DNA from: Coenobita brevimanus
Taxonomy: Eukaryota; Arthropoda; Malacostraca; Decapoda; Coenobitidae
Assembly (NCBI GenBank): GCA_032717465.1
Contig: CM064681.1
Coordinates: 10,413,832-10,477,831, forward strand
Direction of reading: 5' to 3'
Length of the DNA: 64,000 nucleotides
Below are positions 11,215 to 20,788 of this stretch, one piece after another. How positions within the stretch are numbered: position 1 is the stretch's first letter; each line of letters begins with the position of its first letter. Made by a program: the position numbers and the translations under genes. The notes beneath the pieces were generated by a model. It made no database searches. It was not told the origin of the DNA and saw nothing but the letters and a program-made list of their open reading frames with translations.

Positions 11215-11755
11215 CCTTGCGCGGTCCCGGTAATTGCGCTGTCCCGGTATTTGCGCTGCCCCGGCATCTCCACATCTGATGCCTCAACCCTCCATATCCA
11301 CTGTCCCGGTACTTGCGCTTTTCCGGTATTGAGGTATTATTGGCATTTACACTCCCGGTATCTCCTCCGTACCGGTATTAACGCACTGTTGTTCCTGCTT
11401 TCCCGGTATCTGCGCTCTCTAGGAATTTACACATTACTGGCCTCAATTCTCCCGGTAACTGCACTATCCCGGTACCTCTACTCACCCGGTCTTGGCGCCC
11501 TACCGGTATCTTTGCTTTTACGGCATTTAAGGACTGCTGGTGTTTACTTTCCCGGTGCACCCTCTCTCCCGGTATGCATTGTCCCAGTACTTCCACTCTC
11601 CCGGTATGCGTTACCCCGGTATGCCTGTTTCCCGGTACCTGTGCTGTTCTGGTATTTACGCTTTCCCGGTTTCCGCTCTCTACCGGGGTCTGTTTTAATA
11701 CCGGGATTAGAGCTCTCCCAGTCTGATTTTTATCCTTGTTCGTGTCCGGGTTTTG
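11215..11755. repeat. Degenerate CCCGGTA minisatellite, about 540 bp
   Basis: About 20 or more units with consensus close to CCCGGTAYTTGCGCTST, spaced roughly 18-24 bp, many preceded by a short CT run. Variants include ACCGGT, CCCGGTATGC and CCCGGGA. The plus ORF at 11251-11844 (197 codons) reads through it as S/R/Y/L/P/V motifs such as LSRYL and FPVP. It has no recognisable domain, so I treat it as a by-product of a near-21-bp repeat. An A-rich or T-rich tract (T run at about 11172-11192) precedes it. Confidence 0.85.
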
Positions 11756-11775
11756 AAGGTATGAGCATGGGAGAG

Positions 11776-11860
11776 AGAGAGAGAGAGAGAGAGAGAAATA
11801 ATGAATTAATAATGGTGCAGGTAGACAGAGTGGTGGATAGATAGACAGATAGATAGACAT
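11776..11860. repeat. (GA)n and GATA/GACA repeats
   Basis: (GA)11 at 11776-11797, then GATAGATAGACAGATAGATAG-type tetranucleotides near 11835-11858. Confidence 0.85.
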
Positions 11861-11949
11861 ATATAATTTGCATGGAGGATGAGGGATAGGGTTTGTGTCG
11901 ATTGTTTTATTGCAGAATTTTACTTACCTGTACATTTGATTGTCTCAGC

Positions 11950-11986
<37 letters not shown>

Positions 11987-12086
11987 GCTATTATTATTAT
12001 TCCAATTATTATTATTGTTGTTATTATTATTATTGTTATTATTATTATTGTTATTATTATTATAATTATTATTAATTTATTATTGC

Positions 12087-12129
<43 letters not shown>

Positions 12130-12165
12130 ATCATTATTATTATTATTGTTGTTATTGTTGTTATA
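11950..12165. repeat. Interrupted (ATT)n microsatellite
   Basis: About 200 bp of ATT/TTG triplets with GTT, GCT and CAATT interruptions. Isoleucine, tyrosine and leucine homopolymer ORFs here are artefacts. Confidence 0.95.
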
Positions 12166-12365
12166 TTTTCGTTATTATATTGACTCTGTCGGATACGTTT
12201 ATGTGAAGCTACAGTACGTGGTGAATGTTTTTGGCGTATCAGATAGAGCCAGGATTCCGGGGGCTTGAATGGTGAGTGAACTGAAGCGTGGCCCATTGGA
12301 CTGGGAAAATCGGGGCTGTCTGGACGTTGCTACACCTCACCATGCCCTAGGGTGGGAAAGGAGGT

Positions 12366-12367
12366 CC

Positions 12368-12402
<35 letters not shown>

Positions 12403-12413
12403 GATGATTATTG

Positions 12414-12460
<47 letters not shown>

Positions 12461-12461
12461 G
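12366..12461. repeat. (GAT)n then (ATT)n microsatellite
   Basis: (ATG)10 followed by (ATT)14, separated by a short mixed spacer. Confidence 0.95.
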
Positions 12462-12695
12462 CGTGATATTTTTGGTATTTTGATATCCTGCCAATTACTA
12501 CAGATAAATGAGCTGGTACTGGTGTGTTTCCATTTATTTAGGAGGGCTCCATTCATTTATAATTTCTCGTTATCTCTTGCACCTGCCTTATTAAGTATTG
12601 ACTAGAAAATGTTTTATATTTTTCATCAGTCTAATTGCGAAGATCATTTAACATTTTATCCTAGGTTTGCTGTCCATTTACAGATTTTGTTTTTT

Positions 12696-13205
12696 ACCCG
12701 TCCCCGACCCGGAGGGGCTTGGGGACGGCCATTGTTTTCACTCGGTTTGTGTCTGTCTGTCTGTCTGTCTGTCTGTTAACAACTTTACGCGAAAACTACC
12801 GGTGCGATTTTGACTAAAATTACAGGGATGATGGTCTATGACCCTCTGATCACCTGAATAAATTTTGGGCCAAATTGGGCCAAGTCCCGGGCTGCAGACC
12901 CCAAAATTGTAAAAAAAAAAAAAAAAAAAAAAAGTACACAAAAATCGATTTTCACCATAACTCCTTTCAAGTTCGTCATATCGACATGAAACCTAGACCT
13001 AAAGGTGCATCTTTCAAATCTGCATCCTATAACATGCCTCATTACATCAGGGGGGTCAGAGTCAGGTGGGTCGGGCCTAAAATTTCAAATCGGCATAAAA
13101 TCGCCAGTTTTCACCCGATTTACTCCAAATATGATATGGGACATTTTTGACTAGATATCCTGTTGTGTTTATACGTCAGCACTAAAATGACTGACGGGGA
13201 CGGGT
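12696..13205. mobile_element. 510-bp repeat-like element with 11-bp terminal inverted repeats
   Basis: It begins ACCCGTCCCCG (12696-12706) and ends with the exact reverse complement CGGGGACGGGT (13195-13205). A subterminal hairpin also pairs CCGTCCCC (12698-12705) with GGGGACGG (12721-12728). Inside are (GTCT)6, an A tract of 22 at about 12911-12932, and a stretch whose minus translation contains FRVKLLTDRQTDRQT. A related peptide phrase (MLLTDKLKKQTNR) occurs at 19.5 kb. No transposase is present, so it would be non-autonomous. The flanks carry a 10-bp direct repeat (GGTTTGCTGT at 12664 and 13203), but it is not flush with the ends, so the boundaries are tentative. Confidence 0.5.
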
Positions 13206-13442
13206 TTGCTGTGCCTTGGCGCCGCTTCTTTTTATTTTTTAGGTGCTCATACTTTCTCATACTTCTACATTAATTTTGTATATTTAATTCTTTCAGAGCT
13301 TTAACTTCTCCAGTAATTTATTCCAGACAACGCCAGACTATATTGTTAAGTTGGGAGTGAGCCACAGGAGCCAAAGATTGTTAATAATGCTGACGTTAGT
13401 GCAGCTTTTTATTTTATTTTTTTTTTCAACTGAAATTGTACG

Positions 13443-13462
13443 ATATATATATATATATATAT

Positions 13463-13498
<36 letters not shown>
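13443..13498. repeat. (TA)n microsatellite
   Basis: About 28 TA units with one CC interruption, followed by TTTTTTGGGGGGGG. Confidence 0.95.
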
Positions 13499-13501
<3 letters not shown>

Positions 13502-13856
13502 TTGGGGGGGGAAGGGCTGAGAAACATAGGAACCCAAGATTGTTAATTTACGGGCCATAAAAAGCTCCCAAGTTCCTCTTTACTGAAGTCCTGCGGTTAA
13601 TTCTAGGTTCATTGAAATATTAAACTTTCTTTTTTCCTCTACATTTTACGTCCATAATATTTGATACGTCTCCGTAATTAAGTCTTTAACCAGAATTTCA
13701 TCATTTTTTTAAGCTTGATTAAAATACAGTTAATTCTAGTTTTGTTGAAATGATGTCTAATTTACCTTTTCTTTTCTGCAGGTATGATTTAGCGAGGACG
13801 AGGGTACAGAGATGAATTGTGAGGCGCGTCATGATTGTGAAGGTCAGGTCACAGTG

Positions 13857-13871
13857 AGTAGGTAGGTAGGT

Positions 13872-13910
<39 letters not shown>

Positions 13911-14320
13911 GGATAGACACATAGACACAGGTACTTTTCAAGATATTTATGGACAGGTAAAGAGATGGACGGATGGATATGCTGACAGAGTGACGAGATA
14001 TACATACAAACTAAGCAGCTTAGAGAAGGCAGACATATCGATATTTATTGGAAGATATTGACATGGATGGACACATACAGACAGGCCAGTGAATACATGT
14101 ATATAGATTAATAGATAAACAAATTGACACAGGCAGTTAGAAATTTACAGGTAGACAAACATACATACCATTGATACATATCAGTGGAATGACAGACGTT
14201 AGTAAGCTGAAAGAAAGGCAGACAGACAAATGAACAAACAGGTAGATTGGAAAGTGAATGGAAAGTTGGATAGATGCATAGGGAGGTAGGTTGATAGGTA
14301 GGTAGGCAGGCAGAATATTT
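13857..14320. repeat. (GGTA)n, (GA)n, then degenerate GACA/GATA repeats
   Basis: GGTA units are followed by (GA)17 at 13875-13908, then about 400 bp rich in AGACAGAYA, GGATGGAT and GGTAGGTA words. This is decayed tetranucleotide microsatellite DNA. No gene. Confidence 0.75.
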
Positions 14321-15143
14321 AAAGCAATCTTAATATCCCATTGCTAAAGCTAGTTCTTCGTGTGTGTAATGCTTGAGCAACAAAGGTAAGGTTAAAAAGT
14401 GGCAGTAGCAAATATTAAGTGGACCACACACGACACCCTCCACTTAAATGGCCACACCTCTTATGATTCATGCTCTGTCACTTTACAGGTTTCTTGTGTG
14501 AGGTGATTTTTTTTTCTTCATGAGGGATAGTTGTGTGATTTCGTGTACCTGTAACACTGTATACGGAATATCTCGTTATTACCGTGTAGATGTTCTTTTT
14601 CTTGTTGGTAATTGCGAGATATTGGTGATATTATATGTACTTGGAATTATTATTATTATTATTATCATTATTATTGATAGTAAAGCAGAAACTCTCATCG
14701 GTGTTACTGGAAGATCCAAAGTGGGAAGTATTTTGCAATGCTTTTTGGTAAGGGTTGTTACAGTGTTCCTCTGTTTTTGAGCTGGCGTATCAAAATGCTT
14801 TGTGGAAGAAAAAAATGGTTCACTTCTCTCCCTGCCCAACAGTATGAGTTCCCCGTGAAAATGAAGATCACATAGAACTGTAATATAAAAGGTATAGGTA
14901 TTGGTGTGGACGCTTTGCAGTATTACATTATTTTTTATTTTTTTGGCTGAATAGGGTTTTTTGCTGTTTGTGACAAAAACTTGCCGAACTGGATTGATCT
15001 GTGATCCCCAAGATTTTGGTTGATAAATAAATGAAGGGCGTTCTGGTGTGTGTGAGTGCCTTCGTTAGTGACAGATATTGATATTCGTATTGCAGTAGCA
15101 GGCTCGGAGTTGTCAACAAGTTATCAAGAATTAGCTCCCTGTG

Positions 15144-15145
<2 letters not shown>
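14321..15145. other. AT-rich non-coding, no gene seen
   Basis: A short (ATT)n run at about 14647-14675. ORFs of about 60-86 codons have no recognised domain. Confidence 0.45.
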
Positions 15146-15184
<39 letters not shown>

Positions 15185-15226
15185 GTTTCTTGATCGGATC
15201 TTCCCCTCGATTAAAAAAAAAAAAAT
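15146..15226. repeat. Poly-T and poly-A facing tracts
   Basis: A T tract of 36 (15146-15181), about 31 bp of mixed sequence, then an A tract of 13 (about 15213-15225). The tracts are complementary and could fold. They might also be tails of two opposed retrocopies. Confidence 0.8.
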
Positions 15227-15359
15227 CTGTGAGGCGTAACGATGAGAAGTAGCAGATTTATTAGAGTTGCGTCTCCTGCCAACCCACTTGCGCCACACAG
15301 CATCCTTGCACTAGTTTTTATATTCTACGTTGCACCTCTCTATGAATTGACCATTTTCG

Positions 15360-16277
15360 TTGTACTTTTATTTTAGTTATTCTTGTATCTCTATTTGTTT
15401 CCTCTTCAAAGTTACTTTCTTCGTTGAGTTTCTTTTTGCTTACTTAGCTATTTACATAAATGATTTTATTTTTATCGTTCTGGTGATTTTTTCTTATTTT
15501 TTTCCTTCAATTTCGTTTCAAAATCTAATACCAACTTGTCCTTCTTCATACAACCGATTTTTTTATTTATTCGGCTCTGTTTGGTCTTTATTCACCAGTT
15601 TACAATTTTCATGCTCCTTGTCCGTTCTAGAAATTAAAGTTTGTTCTGTTTCTCTTCCTCCTCCTTACATTTTTCTTGTCTTTCTTTCCTTCTCCCCTCC
15701 CCCACCCACCCCGCCATCCATCCAAAGTTACTGCCATAACTCTTGTGCTTCTGGCTCACCTCTCCTTTTTCATCCTTCTTTTTAACTCCTTCTCTTCTTC
15801 GTTCTCTTTCTTTACTTTCTTCTGTAAATTTCTTTGCTCCTGTGGTCCTCACTTTTTCCTCGTTTTTCTCCCTCATCATTTATGTTATAATTACCTGTTA
15901 TATCATTTGCTGTTCTCTCACCTCTTATATTAATCCTTAGTTTCTTTTTTGTCTTCTTTCTCTTCCTCGAACAGTTCCTCGTCCTCCTCCTCGTCCTCCT
16001 CCTCGTCCTCCTCCTCGTCCTCCTCCTCCTCTTCCTCCTCCATCATTATAGTTCTGTTCTTCCTCTGTTTCTCTCTCCTGATTTGGCTTTCCTGTTTAAC
16101 CTCATCTTAAGCGATCCTCCTCTTTCTTGCGCTTTTTTTTTTTTTTTTTAATCGTTCTTTTTACCTTTACAAGTTTCACTTCTTACTTGTAGTTTCAAAG
16201 TTACTCCATTTTCCTTGTTCCCTTACGCGCTATGCCATATATCTTTAGCTTTACTTCGCTTCGTCTCTGTAAATATT

Positions 16278-16324
<47 letters not shown>

Positions 16325-16850
16325 CAGTTCACAAGTTGCCCTGCTTTTCTCTTCCTGCTTTTCTCCTATGCCTCCTCCTCCTCTTAATTATTTTTTTATT
16401 TTTCTCCTCACCTGTTGTTTTTCCCTCTTCGTATTTTTTTTTATCTGCTCTTCCAGTTTTTCTTTTCTCTATTTTTTAACCCTCTTTTTCAAGACTATAT
16501 GCCTCCTTTTCCTGATCAGCTTTTTCCTCCTCGTCGTCCTCCTCTTCTCAGCTTTTCTCCTTTCCATCTTTTCAACCTTTCTTCTCTTTTTGTCAGGCCT
16601 CCTCCTCTTCTCCTCAGCTGTCCTCTTCTTCTCAGCCTTCCTCGTCTCCCTCTCATCCATCTTCCTCTTCCTTTCGGCCTTGCTCTTCCTCAGCCATCCT
16701 CTTCTCATCCTTCCTCTTCTCCTTCTAACCCGTCTTGAGCCTTCTTCTTCCTCTCAGCCATTCTCTTCTTCCATTTCATAGTTCTCCTCCTTTTCGTCTT
16801 CCCCGTCTTCCTCCTCTCTCCATCCTTCTCCCTACCTCTGCCTCTAGTAC
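15360..16850. other. Polypyrimidine tract, about 1.5 kb
   Basis: A T/C-rich plus strand, with pure (CT)n at 16279-16321. The ORFs at 15360-15785 and 16215-16781 are F/L/S-rich artefacts. Confidence 0.9.
15976..16041. repeat. 12-bp minisatellite TCCTCGTCCTCC
   Basis: Four regular 12-bp units decay into (TCC)n. Confidence 0.93.
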
Positions 16851-16924
16851 GCAGGATTTACATGCAAATGGGATCGAGTCCGGCTTCGTTGTAGGATCGG
16901 ATTCGCTTCATCAATTCCCTGTGA

Positions 16925-17690
16925 ACTTGAGTGATCCCATCAACTCTGAGGAGGAGACTTGGAGGGAGCGGAGAAGGAGGCCAAGTGGAAGGAGGCGGGA
17001 AAGTGAAGGAGAAGCGGAGGTGGGAGGAATGTGGAAGGGAAGGACGGAAATGAAAGAGAAATGGGGAGATGAGAAGGGTGGAAGAGGGAAATGGAGAAGA
17101 AAAGATGAGGAGAGGAAGATGGGATGGAAGGTATGATATGAAGAATTAATGGGAAGGAAGGAAGATGAGAAGGAAGGAGAGATGTGAAGGACGAATGGTG
17201 CAAACGGAAGATGGGAAGAAAGAAGAAAAATGAAGGAGAAGAGGAGCAGAAGAAAGATTGAAAGGAAAGAGGGAAATGAAAGGTAAATTAGGGCAGACTG
17301 AAGATGGGAAGCAAAATGAGAAATATAGAATAGGTGAAAGAAGTTGCGTGGGGTGGAAGGGGTAGAAATGAAAGAAATAGCAGAGGAAGGAATCTAGTAA
17401 AGAAAGGAAACTGAGAAATGAGGATGAAGGGAAATGGGAAGGAATGAAGATGGAAGGTTAATGAGAACTGAGCAGGAGAGGGATGGGAAGGATGGAAGGG
17501 GGATGGTGAAGAAGAACTGAGGGCAGAATTTAGGAAGATGGGTTAATGGAGCACAAGGAGAGAAAACAATAAATGGAGTAGGGTGATGGAAGGAAGTAAA
17601 GAATAGGAAATAGAAGATTAGATAGGAGATAAGGAAATGTGCCGTAGGAGTAGCAAAGAGTGGTAGATAGGTATGTGTGTGTGTGTGTGT
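16925..17690. other. Polypurine tract, about 765 bp
   Basis: A G/A-rich plus strand made of GGAAGGA, GGGAAATG and GAGAAG words. It follows the pyrimidine tract after only about 75 bp of mixed DNA, so the two blocks are near mirror images in composition. Confidence 0.9.
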
Positions 17691-17699
17691 GTGTGTGTT
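17673..17699. repeat. (TG)13 microsatellite
   Basis: A pure TG run at the edge between purine and pyrimidine blocks. Confidence 0.95.
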
Positions 17700-17849
17700 G
17701 CTAGAATTACCCAAACATCACCATTGTCTCTCCTTTTGTGTACACGCTTCTCTGGATGATGGATGGGGCCCGAGTTAATGGCCGAGTGGCTGTGTGTTTT
17801 CAGAACCCCAATTAAATCTCTTGACCCCCCTTTTTTCATGTATGTTTCC

Positions 17850-18660
17850 TAATGAGTATTTTGGAGGCTGAGTTCACCACCTCACTCCTGTTCTATTATA
17901 TCAGCCTCCTTTCCACCTGCTTCTCCTCCATTTGCCTTATTTCTTCTTGTCTCATCTTTTCCTCCCTTCTCACTCATCCATCTCCCTTTTTTTCCACAAC
18001 TATCAACCTTGCTCTCTTCTTCTTGCATGTGTGTCTTCCCCTTTCCGTATCTTTCATTTTCTTTTGTCCTCTCTTTTTTGCTTCCTTCCTTCTCAGTTTC
18101 CCTCCTCTTCCTCCTCACCTTCCTCCATCTCCCCACCCTTGCTGCCTCCTCCTTCAAACTCCTCCATCCCTGTCCTCCATTCCTCTTAATTCTTCCCTTA
18201 TTTCTCTCATCTTTCCTTTCCTTCCCAGTTTACTCCCTCCTTCCCCTTTCCATCGTCATTTCCCTTCCCCCCATGTATCCCTTTCTTTCCCTTTTCTCCA
18301 GTGTTCTTCCCTTTTCATTCTCCTCTCTACTCTTGACCCTGGCTTCATGACCCTGAGGCTCTTCTCTTCCTGTTCCATGTTTTGTTACTTCTCGTCACCT
18401 TTTTCGTCTTTCCAGTTTCCCTTCCTTTCATCCACTATCCTTCCCTTTTCCTTTTTTGTCACCTTTTTTTGTTCTTCCCACATCCCTTCCATTCTTCCAC
18501 TCTTCTTCCCTTTTCCCCACTCCCTTCTTGCCCTTTTTCACCTTGCCCCACCCCTTCACACCCCTTCCAGTTTGCCCCCTCCCCTTCGTCTCCCTCCCTC
18601 TCATCACACCCTTTTCTCTCCCCCCCCTCCCTCTCTCTCTTTCTGGTGCTAGAGTTAATG
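17850..18660. other. Polypyrimidine tract, about 800 bp
   Basis: A C/T-rich plus strand. The 266-codon ORF at 17852-18652 is a composition artefact (S/F/P/L). Confidence 0.9.
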
Positions 18661-18670
18661 ATGGAGGGTG

Positions 18671-18777
18671 ATTGGTTCGTGTGAAGTCATGGTGATTGCC
18701 GATTGGTTACTCCGGCAGACCGCTCAAAGGCAAGCCTCTGATTGGCTGTTTGAAGATGAGGCCCTTGATGGGATTGG
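18671..18777. promoter_or_regulatory. Cluster of four ATTGG (inverted CCAAT) motifs
   Basis: ATTGG occurs at 18671, 18702, 18741 and 18773, giving spacings of 31, 39 and 32 bp. TTTGAA, a CHR-like hexamer, is at about 18749-18754, between the third and fourth motifs. Phased CCAAT boxes about 31-33 bp apart are a known feature of NF-Y-bound, often cell-cycle-regulated, promoters. No gene is recognised next to this cluster, so promoter function is inference only. Confidence 0.3.
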
Positions 18778-18824
18778 CTGGGACACGCAAATTAGAATTA
18801 CCTAGTTCCCCCCCCCTCCTACCA

Positions 18825-18827
<3 letters not shown>

Positions 18828-18871
<44 letters not shown>
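18828..18871. repeat. (CT)n microsatellite
   Basis: A pure CT run. Confidence 0.97.
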
Positions 18872-18874
<3 letters not shown>

Positions 18875-19021
18875 ATTTCATGATGGTTTAATGATATAGA
18901 CTGATATTCGGATCTTTAATTGATTTCGTTTAAGCAAGATAGGCCTGTTGAGGGACTGGCTAAAGTTATGGTGAACTGAAGCGTCAGTAACTACGTTTTC
19001 TTGGCGTTTTTCGATTTTTGT

Positions 19022-19024
<3 letters not shown>

Positions 19025-19104
<80 letters not shown>

Positions 19105-19131
19105 TGTGTCTGTGTGTGTGTGTGTGTGTGT
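19025..19131. repeat. (TG)n microsatellite, about 107 bp
   Basis: About 53 TG units with two TC interruptions near the 3' end. Confidence 0.97.
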
Positions 19132-19264
19132 TCTAATGTAATTTTAATCCACCCATAATTCATGTCTAATTGTTCACTGACATACGATGATGAGGGTCAT
19201 GAAAACTATTAAGTATATAAAGCAGATATTAAAAAGTTAAATACATATTCTTATCGATGGAAAA

Positions 19265-19565
19265 ACCAGAGGGGCACTCAGTGGAGCGCACCTCTCCGAC
19301 AAGGGCAACGTACTTTCCAAACCGCTCTTCATAATAGGTTAGGTTTTCTCATCATTGATTAGATTTTCGAATATGGTGTTTTCCGTATCCAGAATCCGTA
19401 ATACGATCCGGATTGGTCCCAAAAGTTAATCGATTGTTCCCTGGGACATGGGCTATCTAACCTCTAAATTTGGTCCAGATCTCCCTTTTTATTTTTTTGT
19501 AATGCTGCTAACAGACAAACTAAAAAAACAGACAAACAGGGGTGAAAACATACTCCCCTTGTCTG
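19265..19565 (+). mobile_element. Degenerate interspersed repeat with CTAACAGACAAAC tail module
   Basis: Starts with GGGGCACTCAGTGGAGCGCA and runs to GCTGCTAACAGACAAAC and GGGGTGAAAACATACTCC. From memory, this phrase order is common in dispersed repeats of many aquatic animals. The translation FGPDLPFYFFVMLLTDK parallels the FRVKLLTDRQTDRQT phrase in the 12.7-kb element, so both share a tail module. No transposase or reverse transcriptase is present. Confidence 0.5.
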
Positions 19566-19624
19566 AGAGAACGAGAAGATGGGAGGGGAGGGGCAGAGGA
19601 ACAAGTCTAGAGAAGGTCAAGGTG

Positions 19625-19730
19625 TCATTTACTTCGTTTTTGCCAAGATTTTATTTGTTTTTTTTATCTCCAGTCGATTTCATTTAGCTTAACAGAGACT
19701 TTTTTATAGGGAAGGAATAAATATCACCTT
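19625..19730 (+). repeat. Family A dispersed repeat, copy
   Basis: Core CAGTCGATTTCATTTAGCTT at 19671-19690, followed by AACAGAGACTTTTTTATAGG, matching the consensus right half. Confidence 0.6.
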
Positions 19731-19739
19731 TACTAACCC

Positions 19740-20380
19740 CTTCATTACTAAAGACGTTTCCTGAGGCGCCCAATATCATCCGCAGGTTGCAATGAAAAGT
19801 GTATCATCTTAGTAAAGGACTTAAGGAATTCCATGTTATTATTAGAGCTACCCAAGGAAATTAAGAAAATGGGGAAAATAAAGAAGATGGAGTATAAGCA
19901 AAGTGGTAAAAGTCGAAAGGAAAAATATGCATGACAAAAAAATGAACCGGGGAGGAAATGATTAAAAAAAAGGTAGGTCATGAAATTAGAAGATTGACTG
20001 GGAAAAGAAAATTTAAACGAAAAATGATAAAAAACTGAGCAGGAGAAGGGTGAAAAAAAAAAAAATCCCTCGAATACGATGGCATCATTTCCATATGCTT
20101 CCTGACGTGATGCAATTTTACTCAGTTGTGCGGTAAATATTGACAATGATTATATTCTTTCCACTCTAACCTGGCCTAAAATTCCCATCTCCTTCTAGAG
20201 TGCTGAATGATAACAGTGTATTTGTACAAGTATATAATGTTCTTCACGAAAAAGTTCAAAGGAATGAATGTAGAGCCATCGTATTATCTTTTTCCTAACA
20301 CTGACCTACGTGATACAGGCTGCAAAAGGACGAAAATCTGGGCCAAGTTCAGGGGGAACAGCTAAAGTGATTCATGTAGT
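19740..20380. other. AT-rich non-coding, no gene seen
   Basis: Purine-leaning DNA. The 132-codon minus ORF at 19748-20146 has F/S/L-rich composition and no recognised domain. Confidence 0.45.
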
Positions 20381-20384
20381 CCCC

Positions 20385-20500
20385 ATTGACTGTTTCACTG
20401 CGTTTATCTTTTGTTTTCTAGTCTTGCTACCTCCAGACGATTTTATTCAGCTTTAGGGAGCCTTTCGTTGTGAAGTGTCCGGAAACAATAGTCATTAACC
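20385..20500 (+). repeat. Family A dispersed repeat, near-consensus core
   Basis: CTTGCTACCT then CCAGACGATTTTATTCAGCT at 20433-20452, followed by TTAGGGAGCCTTTCGTTG. One of the two exact copies of the 20-base core that I see. Confidence 0.75.
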
Positions 20501-20559
20501 CTTTCCTTGTGGTAATAAAGCACAGTAATAATTATCTTTTCATAAGTTTTCGTGAGAGT

Positions 20560-20729
20560 CGCAGTAAAAGAGTTAAGTAAGAAGGACGAGGAGGAGGAAA
20601 AGGAACAAGGGAAATAAGCCAAAAAATATAACGGGAAGAGAAAGAATGAAGCAAAGGGAAACTGAAGAGTAATAAGTGACGTGATGAGATGGACGAAAAA
20701 GTTACCAGTTGTTGAAAAAATGTTGGATA

Positions 20730-20788
<59 letters not shown>

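Noticed and set aside
12664..13212. GGTTTGCTGT direct repeats as a target-site duplication
   Set aside because: On the left it lies 22 bp outside the inverted-repeat end and on the right it overlaps it, so it does not fit a standard duplication.
17852..18652. 266-codon plus ORF with hydrophobic stretches
   Set aside because: Same composition effect; no conserved motif, and the opposite strand is also open in places.
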